Shown piece by piece: positions 23,727 through 35,875 of a stretch of DNA of 64,000 bases. This DNA comes from Bradysia coprophila (Eukaryota; Arthropoda; Insecta; Diptera; Sciaridae). Every line of letters begins with the position of its first letter. Position 1 is the stretch's first letter. The stretch lies in assembly GCF_014529535.1 (NCBI RefSeq), contig NW_023503481.1, forward strand, positions 62,001-126,000. Direction: 5' to 3'. Position numbers and translations under genes: made by a program. The notes below the pieces were generated by a model. The model did not search any database. It had not been told where the DNA came from and worked only from the letters and a program-made list of their open reading frames with translations.

Positions 23727-23734
23727 GTCGTGAG

Positions 23735-24565
23735 CCAAAGTTTAAAAAGAAATGCTGTCACTCCAGTTACAATCCACATCTGTTGATCAATGTAGCAACG
23801 TTTTTCTATTTTTAAGTTTTGAAATCAGATCCGTTACTTTCCTAAACGCGCTACAGGTGTAGTAGAGCTAAAAAAAAGTCAACAAGAAATTTTTCAATTT
23901 TATAATGTAGAGTTCATGTCGATCATTGATCATTTAGAGTGCAGCGACGAATCAATGATCAAAAAATTCGTTAAAGTTACGAGTACTAGCTGACTTCGGT
24001 ACGAAATTCCAGTATTGAAACTCAACCAGTAACATATAAGCTCGTGGAAAAATCCCCCGCAGTCCCCTTTCAATCCCCCCGGTTTTTATAAATCCCACAA
24101 ATCCCCCCGACTCGAGGGCTCCAGATCAAAAAAAAGGTAATCGAAAACAAAACTTTAATCTAACTAAATTCAAGTTGTTTACGTTTACCCATAGAACCAA
24201 GCACTAGAACAGATTTTTTTAACGGAAATTTAGCCTCTTTAATATGATCTGCCACAAAAAAAACAACATTTTTTGAAGCACCACAAGTATAAATTTAATG
24301 AGAGCCTCTAAGTGGCACAAATTTAAAATTTTTAGTTCACTTTAAAACGTAGACAATAGGGTGTAGCGTTTTGACGAAAGTATTTTGTTTTTTAAGGCCT
24401 GCGGGTAGGTTCGATGCAGAATGGTCCACTGAACACGGAAATACCAAAAAAAAATAAATTTGAAGTTCGAAGCTCCCATGCGCACCTCTGAAAACCGACT
24501 TTTTTGGTCCCAAAGCCATAGTGAGATTAGTTCTGCCGGCTGTGCGGAAAAATATATCTCGCACG
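23735..24565. other. Intergenic stretch with a C-rich patch
   Basis: No gene seen. At 24052-24113 several runs of four to six C with AATCCCCCC spacing occur, G-rich on the other strand. Confidence 0.4.
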
Positions 24566-24973
24566 TGAGATGAACCAAATAAGATTTTTTTTCTTTTTCT
24601 AGTATTTTGACGAATGTAGTAACGACGTGATGTTTCTATACGTCGTTAATACATTCGTACAATCTAGTAGAGGTCCTTGTAGAACAATAGTCATCAAAAT
24701 AGTTCACTTCATAGTAGAATGCTGCGCTTTGGACCAGTGATTAATATTACACTAAAATGTTTGGTGAGGGGTGGTGAGTGGTGGGGTGGGGTTTTTTGTG
24801 GGGTGGTAATCTTTTTGGACTCAGGAGACCCATATTAATCACTGGTCCAATGCGCAGCATTCTACTGTGAAGTGAACTATTTTTTTGCTGAGGACCTCTA
24901 CTAATCGTTATGCATACGAATAAAAAAGCGACGTGTAGAAAAAGAAGAAGAAATCGTATTTGGTTCAATTTTC
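24566..24973. repeat. Long palindromic element with a G-rich apex
   Basis: GAACCAAATAAGATTTTTTT on the left is inverted as AAATCGTATTTGGTTC on the right. The inner GTAGAGGTCCT...GACCAGTGATTAATATT is inverted at 24829-24903. The loop (24768-24805) is strongly G-rich. Confidence 0.8.
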
Positions 24974-25413
24974 GGTAGTGATTAGACAAACATATATGTC
25001 GCGTTTTTAGCCCCGTACGAAGTACGAAGGGGCTTATAGGATTACGATGCCGTGTGTAATTGATGGAATTCGAAGCAGACGGTAAGGACAAAGTGTTTGC
25101 CTATGTTCATAGATGACGAATCCGCAATAAAAATTTGGGCCGTCTGTCCGTCTGTCCGTCTGTCCGTCACGTCGATATCTTGAGTAAATCAAATCCGATT
25201 TCAAAAATTTTTTTTTCCCTGAAAGATAGTCAAAATAGTGAGGCTAAGTTCGAAGATGGGCATATTCGGGTCGGCCCTTCGTGAGTTAGGGCCACCTAAG
25301 TGATTTAAGGTCTTTTGGTGATATTTATGGCAAAATAAACGATGGATCCAGGAAAAAAAAGTTTTTTAAAATCGGGTGAGTGGACCGTGAGTTAGGGCCT
25401 TAGAAGTGAAAAG

Positions 25414-26745
25414 CTACTAGGGCCCTATGTGTATTTTACATAGAACTCAAGTAAATTTCATTCGTTTTTCGTAATTTTTGTGTCATTTGGAAGGTAATCA
25501 AAAGCCGAATAGAATGTTGTTGAAAAAAAAAATAAATTTGGGTCCTCGGACTAAGGCCGCTACTAGGGCCCTATGTGTATTTTACATTGAACTCGAGTAA
25601 ATTTCATTCGTTTTTCGTAATTTTTGTGTCATTTGGAAGGTAATCAAAGGCCGAATAGAATGTTGTTGAAAAAAAAGTTAAATTTGGGTCCTCGGACTAA
25701 GGCCGCTACTAGGGCCCTATGTGTATTTTACATTGAACTCGAGTAAATTTCATTCGTTTTTCGTAATTTTTGTGTCATTTGGAAGGTAATCAAAAGCCGA
25801 ATAGAATGTTGTTGAAAAAAAAAATAAATTTGGGTCCTCGGACTAAGGCCGCTACTAGGGCCCTATGTGTATTTTACATTGAACTCGAGTAAATTTCATT
25901 CGTTTTTCGTAATTTTTGTGTCATTTGGAAGGTAATCAAAAGCCGAATAGAATGTTGTTGAAAAAAAAAATAAATTTGGGTCCTCGGACTAAGGCCGCTA
26001 CTAGGGCCCTATGTGTATTTTACATTGAACTCAAGTAAATTTCATTCGTTTTTCGTAATTTTTGTGTCATTTAGAAGGTAATCAAAAGCCGAATAGAATG
26101 TTGTTGAAAAAAAAATTAAATTTGGGTCCTTGGACTAAGGCCACTACTAGGGCCCTATGTGTATTTTACATTGAACTCGAGTAAATTTCATTCGTTTTTC
26201 GTAATTTTTGTGTCATTTGGAAGGTAATCAAAGGCCGAATAGAATGTTGTTGAAAAAAAAATTAAATTTGGGTCCTCGGACTAAGGCCGCTACTAGGGCC
26301 CTATGCGTATTTTACATATAACTCGAGCAAATTTCATCCGTTTTTCGTAATTTTTGTTTCATTTGGAAGGTAATCAAAGGCCGAATAGAATGTTGTTGAA
26401 AAAAAATAAATTTGGGTCCTCGGACTAAGGCCGCTACTAGGGCCCTATGTGTATTTTACATAGAACTCGAGCAAATTTCATCCGTTTTCCGTATTTTTTG
26501 TTTCATTTGGAGGGTAATCAAAGGCCGAATAGAATGTAGTTGAAAAAAAAATAAATTTGGGTCCTCGGACTAAGGCTGGTACTAGGGCCCTATGTGTATT
26601 TTACATACAACTCGCGTAAATTTCATCCGTTTGTCGTAATTTTTGTTTAATTTAGAAGGTAATCGAAGGCCGAATAGAATGTAGTTGAAAAAAAAAAAAT
26701 TTGGGTCCTCGGACTAAGGCCGGTACTAGGGCCCTATGTGTATTT
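25414..26745 (+). repeat. Minisatellite, about nine to ten units of 145 bp
   Basis: Each unit begins CTACTAGGGCCCTATGTG and ends GGGTCCTCGGACTAAGGC, with units starting near 25414, 25560, 25705 and so on. Units are nearly identical in the middle and more diverged toward the right end. Confidence 0.9.
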
Positions 26746-27019
26746 ATACTCAATAAATTAAAATTTTAGGGCTATTTGAAATTTTTGTTTCATTTGAAAG
26801 GAACGTCGTACGGGGCTTCGTAATTGCGCTATGCGCAATTTCTAAGATGTACACATTCCATAATAATTTTTATCTTCCATGTGTGACTATTTCATACATT
26901 ACTCGTTTCTGTATATAAACTCTAAGCCATACGTTATTCTGGTTGTCTAGGGATATAATTTTATTACTCTTCTAGGGTAAATTTTATTTCCGTTTTTTAT
27001 TTTGAAGAAAAAAACCAAT

Positions 27020-27091
27020 GACCCGACGGAGATTCGAACTCCGAACCTCCTGCATATCAACAAACTACGCTAACCATTACACCACCGAGTC
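27020..27091 (-). tRNA. tRNA-like sequence, probably a pseudogene
   Basis: On the minus strand a 72-base stretch can form the acceptor stem (GACTCGG with TCGGGTC) and a perfect T arm (CGGAG TTCGAAT CTCCG). It has A-box (TGGTGTAATGG) and B-box (GTTCGAATC) promoter sequences. The anticodon stem does not pair well, and the loop would read GAT. It is more likely a tRNA relic or SINE-like head than a working tRNA. Confidence 0.5.
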
Positions 27092-27518
27092 TTCTAATAT
27101 ACCAGATATGCATACTCTAATGTTGCAGCGTGGGACTCAATTTATAAAGTACATAAGCAACATGTACTACAAAATTTCGTGTGTGTGTGTGTGTGTGTGT
27201 CGACGCCATGTGTTTTTTTTTCGTTTAGAACGAAAAAAAAATCAAATTTTGACTAAACGGATTCTCTTCATTCAAAACTTCATTGTTTTGTGTTTTACCG
27301 AAGGATGTCTTTCGTAATTAGTTTTTCAATTGGACAAATATCTGCTGAGAAATATGCCATTGCATACGTGGTGTATCAATATGTAAAAAAGCGTAAGGTC
27401 TCAGTGCGCAGCAGATATTCGTTCGATTGGAAGTTTACTTACGATAAAGAGATCAGAATACTTTCTTTGCAATTTATTTTGATAAAACAAAAACAAAAAA
27501 AAAAAAACAAAAAATGTT

Positions 27519-27590
27519 TGTTGCGGGAAGAGAACTCACGATCTTATGCATAAAAAGTTAACGCTCTAGCCGATTCGGCCATTGAGACTC
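27519..27590 (-). pseudogene. tRNA-related sequence, degenerate
   Basis: On the minus strand TGGCCGAATCGGCTAGAGCG matches a tRNA D-arm/A-box region, followed by a degenerate B box (GAGTTCTCTTCC). Closely similar to 28050-28123 and part of the tandem duplication. Confidence 0.45.
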
Positions 27591-28049
27591 ATGATTACAT
27601 TTGATTTTGTTGTCATGAAACCCCGCATGTATGTAGAACATAAGCAATGACCATATATGTGTTAGTGACGCTGTCGCAGGTAGTCTGAACATTTTAAAAA
27701 GTACCTAAGTACATGCACGACAAAATGTCGCGAGTGTATGTGTGACTCGCATAATTTATTTAGAACGAAAAATAATCAAATTTTGACTAAATGGATTCTT
27801 GTTATTCAAAATTACGTTGTGTAGTGTTTTATCTCAGGATTTCGGTAACGCAATTAGTTATTCGATTGGACAAATATCTGCCGAGAAATGTGTCATTGCA
27901 AATATGGTGTAATCAATATGACAAAAAGGCTAAGGCCTCGGTGCCCAGCAGATATTTCTTCGATTAAAAATCTAGCTACTATACTGGAGATCAGTTTATT
28001 TACTATTTTTTGTGATAGAAAATGAAAAAAAAATGGAAAAAAATGTTTG

Positions 28050-28123
28050 TTATGAGGATAGAACTCACGATCATATGCATAAAACTGACGCGCTCTAGCC
28101 GATTCGGCCACCGAGATTCACGA
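28050..28123 (-). pseudogene. tRNA-related sequence, degenerate
   Basis: On the minus strand GTGGCCGAATCGGCTAGAGC precedes a degenerate B box (GAGTTCTATCC). Second copy of the sequence at 27519-27590. Confidence 0.45.
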
Positions 28124-28281
28124 TGATGTTTCGATTTGTTGCCATGATTTTGTTTAATTGTCACACATGATGCTTTTGTATACACATAAGCCAAACCTTT
28201 CAGTGGTGTTTGTATGTCTTCGACTTTATATACAGAAACGCTGAATGTATGAAATAGTCACACATGGAAGATAAAATATCG

Positions 28282-28412
28282 TATTGCTATGTGAGAAAAA
28301 TCTCGAATCACTTCTTATGTACATATTGTATACACACGCGTTCGCTTCGCTCACTTGTTATATACAATATGTACATACGAAGTAATTCTCGATTTTGTCT
28401 CACATAGCAATA
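28282..28412. repeat. Palindromic MITE
   Basis: TATTGCTATGTGAGAAAAAT is inverted as TTTTGTCTCACATAGCAATA, with arms of about 52 bp around the apex CGTTCGCTTCGCTCA. Sits between the TIR insertion and the resumed repeat copy 1. Confidence 0.8.
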
Positions 28413-29216
28413 AAATACTATACTTTAACTACATTAACCGGCGCAATAGGCTTACGGTCAAAGTAGGGTGACAGACGCACTAGGGTCACGTACGCAATAG
28501 ATATACGGGTTTGTACGGGGCTCAGTCGCAGCAAACGCTCCGACTGTTCTGATGGCTCGTTTCAGTGGGTTTTATATTTTATATAGAATCACCGTTGAAA
28601 ATAGTGGTAAGTTGCCGAAGAAATGAATTGTTTACATTGTACCACTGATTTTATATTGGCGTACACAATTTTGTTTGTCAAAAAAAGCTTGCTGATCCGC
28701 GGCCTTAAAAAATTCTAATTAGTGTTTTTTTGACTACTAATTAATGCTTACAATTATCCCATAAAAGTTTTTTTGTGCATCCGACAACTGAAATACGACC
28801 TATTTTGCCATGATTTTTCATTAAGAAATGTCAGTTTTTCCCGAACTATATATCGTGCGGGAAAAAACTTCATTTCTTTACGATTTATAGTGCGGGAAAA
28901 GAATTACATGAATTTTTCTATGACTATACGATTGATTAAATTTAATATGGTGAATGTGAAGTGTGTATGTTTTCAAGTAAATTGATGTGTTTTGTCTATT
29001 TCAATATTGTCCGATGCACAAAACGTTGCTTTGCTCGTAAGGAAAACTTAGGACTGGTGCTGAAAAAATCGTCATTTCCTGTCTTGGTACGAAAAATACT
29101 ATTGTTGAACTCAATAGGAAGGCAAATCGTTTTTTTTTTTGACGAAATGCTCTTTACTAATTACCTCGGGTAAGAATATTCGTTGAGTTTACAGTTTACA
29201 GAACGTGGAAAAAATC

Positions 29217-29469
29217 CAATTAAGTTCCAAACAATTTTTTTTTTAATCGATGGGGAACCTTATTACAAGACACTTTGTCTCGTATAATATACAGTATGTC
29301 ATCAAAAAATTCTGTATTTCGATTCGAATTTTCGTGTTTTCAGTGACTTTCAAAATGATTTATAAAAAAATTTTTAACTTTTTTTGGTATATTATACGAG
29401 ACAAAGTGTCTTATAATAAGGTTCTCCATCGATAAAAAATTTAAAAAAAAATTGTTTGGAACTCAATTG
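29217..29469. repeat. Palindromic MITE
   Basis: CAATTAAGTTCCAAACAATT is inverted as AATTGTTTGGAACTCAATTG. Arms are about 75 bp and include ACACTTTGTCTCGTATAATA. Confidence 0.8.
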
Positions 29470-29624
29470 TCAGAGTAAATAGAGAACTGAGAACGTGGTA
29501 CTTTCGTGTTAAATTATTTATTCAATTTACGAGTACAATTTAACTTGGGTACTGAAATCCAATCGAAATGCTAAATATGCTGCATTTTCATTGCGAAGTG
29601 GTACCAATAGACATTTGTTGATGA

Positions 29625-30201
29625 TCATTTATTGCAGGCACATCCGCTGGAACCGCAATCTGTTAAAATAAAAATGTCGGTATTGTCGTAATTTTTATTT
29701 ATCATTTTAATGTAACTTACGGCATTTGTCACCACAAAAGCATCCATGTTTATCGCAAGCTTGAAGTGAGAGAAAATAATGTTATTTTATGATTGAATGA
29801 AAGAAAAAGTGAAGACAGAAGATTGAAATTACCACATTGTTTTCCACAATAACTAAAGTTAGCGCTTGCAACACAACCCGAACCCGAAGGGGAGGAGCAC
29901 ATCAATGCACCAAATCCTTGAGCTAACAAATCATAAAATACAGTCGCTTGAATGTAACAAAAATTGCTGTACTTACTACAATGCATATCTGAACACATCA
30001 CACCCGCGACACCTATTTTCCCAACACAAAAACAAAAAGGATCAAAATGAAAAATTTGTGCAATTCTAAATTTGAATTCATTAACCTACCACACGCATTA
30101 TCACGCTTTTCTCTATGTAAAACATCAATAAAAGATTTTGCATTGACCTCACTCAGGACAACAACGACCAACAACAAAAGCACGCATTTAATGTTTTTCA
30201 T
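29625..30201 (-). CDS. Secreted cysteine-rich modular protein C, 103 aa, five exons
   Basis: Exons on the minus strand: 30201-30090, 30012-29977, 29922-29833, 29759-29721 and 29659-29625, all joined in phase 1 at GT-AG introns. Starts MKNIKCVLLLLVVVVLSEVNA (clear signal peptide). A dibasic site (EKR) lies near residue 34 and may be a propeptide cleavage point. Mature modules: GVMCSDMHC, then an exon with CSSPSGSGC and SYCGKQC, then CDKHGCFCGDKC, then CGSSGCACNK. The order and spacing parallel the genes at 40534 and 49786. About 12 cysteines in the mature part suggest a disulfide-stabilised peptide. Function unknown. AATAAA on this strand near 29522-29517. Confidence 0.8.
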
Positions 30202-30339
30202 GTTGTCGTTTTACACTAAAATTAAAAATGTTTTTTATTTCTTTCACATGAATTGGGGTCATTTTCCGCGTAAAACATTTTTTTTTGTATAACACCAAAA
30301 ATCCGTAATTTAGAAACCATTCGGTAAAACTAGAAAATA

Positions 30340-31800
30340 GCGGGTGGGAAAGGTCAGATTTTCGCCCAAAAAATTAATTAATCTTAAGTTTTATTAATAT
30401 TATGGATTGAACAAAAAAAAGTTCTTATACGCGAAGGATGACCCATTTACAAACATTCTAATGTCAAGGAGACTGGTAAGAAAGGTAAAAGTGTCTAACC
30501 GCTTCTATGTACTTTAGTAGGAATTCGAATCTTTGCAGTGAAGAGCCAAAATAAACTGTAAAAAATTGTTGTTGCTATTCATCTTAAATACTTGCATCCC
30601 CACTCGAAAAACGTCTTGTGTATGTTATTAATTGGGTAAGTTATGGTTTTCCCACTTTTTTAATCACTTTTACATGAAGTGATAAGATAAAATACTAACT
30701 GTGCTTGTTATTGAAACGTTGTTTTTTTTTGATGGCAGTACAACGAATGAATCTTATATTTTTCATACAAATTTTCTCTCACAATAATTCGGTTTCTATG
30801 TTAATTTTCAATCAATTTGCATACTTAGTTTTCCACAGTAACAGTACTAAATTTGTTTACGTAGACTAACAACATATTTTTGCCCAAAAATACGAGATAT
30901 CTTCGTTTGTTAGGTACATACTGACATCTAGTAGGGTTCATTTCATTTCATTTGTTTCTGATAATAGTAGATTATACAACTGTGAAAATACAAAAAATGA
31001 ACACCAGAGAAAAGAAGAAGTTACATGAAGTAACAGTTTTCATTTCATTTTTTCTCTGGTGTTCATTTTTTGTATTTTGTTACAATTTTATGTGTGACAA
31101 CATATTTTTAATAATTCTCTAAATCTTTCCGTTGACAAGAATGTATATTCCGTATAAAATTGTATGCACATTTACCACTGCCTGGTGGGACGTGGCGAAT
31201 ATTGACAATTTTTGTACTCCGTTAGCATTTGCATTGCACTAAGTCTTCCAGGATCGAAACAGTGGTCTGTGCTTGGAGATATTCGTTCTGCGAATGTCTT
31301 CAGCATATGGTAGGCAACTTTTTTGTAACCATCACAAAGAGTTTGAGGAGGTTACAGGACATTAGTTGGTATTTTTTTGATTGAACTCAGCATTCGCATG
31401 GAAGCAAATTTGTGACTGTTGTGAAAATTTTGTAAAGATTACAAACAATTTCTAATAATAAAGTGACTCGTCGCTTTTTAAGACCGAACGGAAGAGTTGA
31501 GCTGAAGAGCGGTTTTTTTGGGGTATGCTTTGCAGCACGTTTGTTCATTATTATGACTGAATGGAGAAGTTAGTAGCGTAGTTTGGATGTACGCAAGAAT
31601 TCCCCGGTTCAAATATCGTGTGTGTCAGGTTGAGTTTTTATATCTGAGAATTCGATGATTTTCATTACTACCCTAGAGGTCATAATAAAATTATTAACCT
31701 AGGTGCTTAACTACTAGGAATAATGTTGGGTATAATACCTCGAAAAATAGCATTTAATGTTGATATATTCACGCCAATGCAATAAAATTATCTAAATGCA
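30340..31800. other. Intergenic stretch with one hairpin element
   Basis: No gene recognised. At 30984-31075 AAAAAATGAACACCAGAGAA is inverted as TTCTCTGGTGTTCATTTTTT. Confidence 0.45.
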
Positions 31801-31814
31801 TGCAAGCAAATAAA

Positions 31815-32025
31815 TGGTGCACGGACAAAATAACTTTGGACAAAATAACTCCGGACAGAAAAACCCCTGGACAAAATAACCCCGGTCAAAATAACACCGA
31901 CAAAATAACTCCGGAAAAAATACCATCTAAAATTGTCGACAAATAAAAAAAGGAAATTTTGAAGTATATTCGACTATATTCGAGTATATTCGACTATTTG
32001 ATTATATTCGACTATACCCTACACG
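31815..32025. repeat. Two short tandem repeats
   Basis: 31820-31925: imperfect units of GGACAAAATAACTCC. 31966-32020: imperfect units of TATATTCGAC. A TATTCGACTA/CATATCCGAG array related to the second recurs at 34680-34800. Confidence 0.7.
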
Positions 32026-32517
32026 CAGAAATGTAGGCTACAACTTAGCCAAGTGGTGCTTCCTCTCAACAAAAATACTGCTACGTTTAACAAATGGACT
32101 TGTACATGATTTGTGACAGATTCAAAGTACCATTCCGATGTACAATGTACAATATAGCTGAATGAATGCCAGTTTGAATGTAGAAGTCGTAAATACTTCC
32201 ATGATGTTAAGTGAGACTAAACACCGCTCGAACTTTCGAGATAATTCAAGAACTATTCGCAATTCAGAAATTCAAGTTTTGAATAATAACGTAATTGCAT
32301 AACGAAGGTTCAAGAAATATTTTTAGTAAACGATGTTGGTACGTTGTAAACCTACGAATGTCAAGTAAATATCAATCTTTCTCTTCTGTTCGAAAGTTAG
32401 CACTTAAGGAGCACACGTTATTCCACGAATTTTGTCATAAATGTAGCCAGCGAAAGAAGTCAGCCTCGATGCTTGCTGGTCTTATGTACAACATGATTTG
32501 ATTAAAAAGCCCCTGAC

Positions 32518-32885
32518 AAATCGAGCTTTGTTATCCTATGTTTGTTAACGTCAGTTTTTTCATTTAAATGATTTTGTACGGAAATGAAAGTAAAATTAAG
32601 ATATTTTTTTGCTAGGAAAGACGATGTATTCAATTTTGTTGTGCCAAAACTTTTAAAATGTCTTTAGAATCAATTGGTATTAACAGAAGAGCAAAATAAA
32701 ATAATGTGCACAATCTGTTGTTGCCAATCGATTCTAAACACATTTTTAAACAATTTGCTCAAAAAAATAAAGAAAACGCCTTTCCTAAGAAAAATTACTC
32801 GCTTTTAGTTTTCATTCGCATACAAAATCATGAAAGGGAAAAACTAACGTTAGCAAACAAAGGATAACAAAGCATGATTTGAGGT
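32518..32885. repeat. Palindromic element
   Basis: TTTGTTATCCTATGTTTG...ATGATTTTGTACG on the left is inverted as GCATACAAAATCATG...CAAACAAAGGATAACAAAG on the right. Confidence 0.7.
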
Positions 32886-33089
32886 ACACATGTGTAGTAG
32901 TAATTGCGTTTTAACCGGTTTGACAGTAATAACGTATTTTCTGGCTGCAAGACAACAAAGAAGTTTGCATTGGTTAATAGTAAGGGAACAACTGTCACCT
33001 GGAAGAAATTGATATTTTTTACGCTACGGACTTCGATCAAACAAAATGCGGGTGTGTATCGCGCGATCTCAGGAGTCCGGCAATGGAAT

Positions 33090-33212
33090 TAGTTCTTCAA
33101 TCGGACCAATATTTACCGAGCGATAGGACTTTGGAAACACGATATTTGTAATGGTCAACAAAACGTTTTTCCAAAGTCTTACCGCTCGTTAAATACTGGT
33201 CCGATTGAAAAA
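33090..33212. repeat. Palindromic element
   Basis: TTCAATCGGACCAATATTTA is inverted as TAAATACTGGTCCGATTGAA; ACCGAGCG and GACTTTGGAAA are also mirrored. Related to the body of the 26868 element. Confidence 0.7.
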
Positions 33213-33389
33213 CACACAACAGTATAAAAAAACGAGAACTTTTGAAGTTCGATTTCACAATAATGATTAACTGAACGTATGATGTTATATGATCTCACAT
33301 AATGTGTTCCAAATATAGGTACTGAGTTGGGACATGGGTCAGATGGTGGACTGGAGTGTCGGAGGTCGTGATTTCAAATCGTGTGGGTA

Positions 33390-34466
33390 GCGATTTTTAG
33401 CCCCGTACGAAGTACGAAGGGGCTTATAGGATTACGATGCCGTGTGTAATTGATGGAATTCGAAGCAGACGGTAAGGGCAAAGTGTTTGCCTATGTTCAT
33501 AGATAACGAATCCGCAATAAAAATGTTGTCCGTCCGTCTGTCCGTCTGTCCGTCCGTCTGTCACGTCGATATCTTGAGTAAATCAAATCCGATTTCAAAA
33601 TTTTTTTTTTCCCTGATATATAGTCGAAATAGTGAGGCTAAGTTCGAAGATGGCCGATTTTGGGTCGACCCCTCCCGAGCTGGGGCCCCATAAGTGATTT
33701 AACGTTTTCCGAAGATATCTGCGGCCATTCAAAGGCTGGTAAGTGATACATCAAATGAAAGGTATTTACAATACCTATCGACAAAAAAAAAGTTTATGGA
33801 AATTGGATGACCGACTCGTGAGTTAGACCCCTTGGTGTGAACTAGGTACAGGGCGGCAAGCCGTTTTTGCTTGTGGGTTTGCCAAATTTGAACGTATTTA
33901 GATGGATTTTGCTTTATTAGATAGGTATTGACCGTACCAATCAGGGAAAAAAGTTTATGAAATTCGATTCACCGGAGCGTGAGCTAGGTCTCTTGGAGTG
34001 AGCTTATATGTGGCTACTCGGCCGTACAGTGAAGGTGGTGTTTTTTGTTAATGTCTCGAGTAAACTTTGACCGAATTTCATTTTTTTTTGTTTGAAAGGT
34101 ACTAACGAATGTAAAGCAGCCGTACTACTTTCAACCTCCTAACAAAATGGCCGTCGGCCGCCATTTTGGATTTTTGTAAAATCAATATAAATCGGTGAAA
34201 ATGATACTTACTTAATTTTAGGTCAATTCGAAATTTGTGTTACATTTGAAAGGAACGTCGTACGGGGCTTCGTAATTGCGCTATGTGCAATTTTTAAGAC
34301 GTACACATTTCATAAGAATTTTACTTTACCGACGTTTACGGGCGCAGTAGGCTTACGGTAAGATTAGGGCGACGGACGAACTAGGGTCACGTACGCAATA
34401 AATGTACGGGTTTGTACGGGGCTCAGTCGCAGCAAACGCTCCGACTGTTCTGACGGCTCGTTTTTT
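33390..34466 (+). mobile_element. AGCCCCGTACGAAG repeat family, copy 2 (short form)
   Basis: Same start and end as copies 1 and 3, but the centre has no 145-bp array. It carries AACAAAATGGCCGTCGGCC and other unique sequence instead. About 1.08 kb. Confidence 0.8.
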
Positions 34467-34679
34467 TAAATTAACTGAACGTAAATGAACGACTAAATAG
34501 AATAACAATGAAGATGTATGAATTTTGAATAATATTTTCAGGGCAACTTTAATTTTTCGATCAGACAACTAATGTTCACTAAACTGTACATTGATACAGC
34601 TCTACTGTAAATATTACTGCTACGTTAACATAGTGGACTTGTCCCGAATTTGTTCAGTACATTCGTACAACGACTATTC

Positions 34680-34800
34680 AAGTATATACGACTAGATTCT
34701 ATAGAATATTCGACTATTCAAGTATATTCGACCATATCCGATTCGAGTATATTCGACCATATCCGAGTATATTTGACTATTTGACTATATCCGAGTGCGG
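34680..34800. repeat. TATTCGACTA tandem repeat
   Basis: Imperfect units of TATTCGAC(C/T)ATATCCGAG, related to 31966-32020. Confidence 0.65.
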
Positions 34801-34899
34801 GGTACGAGATAAAACGCCAAGTTTTTCCTTTATATTAAAACTATATTGATTGGATAATAATATTTGCCTGCGTCGCTCGACCGTCTAGATAAGAATGAC

Positions 34900-35870
34900 T
34901 GGATACAATGCAATGTACAAATGTGTGAGATGTGTGTGGTGAGTATGGGATAAATATGAACCGCCTCCTCATTACTCCCCTCTTAGAAAATTCTTACAAA
35001 AAAATAAAGAAAATGAAATTTTTCTATAAGAATTCGGCGTAATTTTACGTTCTATGAATTACAATTGAGAGTTCGTCGCTGCGGATGTTCACAATCATGT
35101 CCCATCGCATAAAAAACATTGTACAGAACAAAAATTAAATCCCTTCATCGCAGAACTTCACGGCACGGTGAATTGTGTGTTGAGCGATGTATGATTGGCA
35201 AATCCATTGATTGCGGAAATTTCAAATTTGGATGGTCGTTTGCTGTCGTGTTGTTGTCGCTTCACTTCCTGATCCATAACAGATCACGGTGCGGCTGAAA
35301 GTAATTTAATCTAAAAATCGATGCATATGAAATTTTTCTTCTTGTAACTATTACTTATGGATAAAATTTCATGACCCACACGACCCTGTACCCTGGACCT
35401 GTTAGAGACAATGAGAAATTTCCATAATCAAAGTGCAATTTTTCAATTTTCGGTCGCATTCCACCGGCCTCTGAATGGTCGACGAATTTTTTTGAAAGGA
35501 AAGCGGTTTTGGCTTCTAGAGCGGGTCCAATACCTCTCTAGGGACATAAAAAGAAATCCACTGCCGGACCCGAAGAGTGTGTTTCGGGCGGCCCGCACAT
35601 CTCTACTTTCCTTCCGATTCTTACTCAACTTCTACACAAATCTTCTATCCAAAACCGAACTTATCCGTTCGCTGGTTGAAACACTTCTGAATTTTATATA
35701 TTTTTTCGATCAACCTTTCGGTTCGATCGACATTCCTCACTTTACACACTTTTGCTTGATCAGCATTTTGATGTGAGTGCATTTGCACTTCTCATCCGTC
35801 CAACCTTGACTTGATATCAATTTTGTGGACCAATTTGTGGACAAGACTTAATAGGTCAGTGTAGCGGTAA
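34900..35870. other. Intergenic stretch, no gene recognised
   Basis: A 121-codon open frame at 35411-35776 shows no recognised domain, signal peptide or splice context, so I do not call it a gene. Confidence 0.35.
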
Positions 35871-35875
35871 CTTCT

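Larger units (their letters stand above)
26868..28277. mobile_element. TIR element inserted in repeat copy 1, containing tRNA-like sequences
   Basis: TTTATCTTCCATGTGTGACT on the left is inverted as AGTCACACATGGAAGATAAA on the right, with arms of about 50 bp. The interior is a diverged tandem duplication (about 27140-27600 and 27690-28125), plus a GT microsatellite (27179-27200) and three tRNA-like stretches. Confidence 0.8.
25007..28567 (+). mobile_element. AGCCCCGTACGAAG repeat family, copy 1, split by an insertion
   Basis: Starts TTTTAGCCCCGTACGAAG at about 25007. It holds a GTCTGTCC microsatellite (25141-25168) and an internal array, then CGTACGGGGCTTCGTAATTG. At about 26868 it is broken by a 1.4-kb insertion, and it resumes near 28424 with CTTTAACTAC and ends TGTTCTGATGGCTCGTTT at about 28563. 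Copies 2 and 3 (33390-34466, 35995-37776) have the two parts joined, which proves the interruption. No coding capacity; transposition class not recognised. Confidence 0.8.

Noticed and set aside
27020..27091. A functional isoleucine tRNA gene
   Set aside because: The anticodon stem has several mismatches and the sequence lies inside a repeated transposon, so it is listed as tRNA-like only.
35411..35776. 121-codon open frame near an RNPLPDPKSVFRAAR stretch
   Set aside because: No signal peptide, domain or splice support; overlapping frames on the other strand are equally open.
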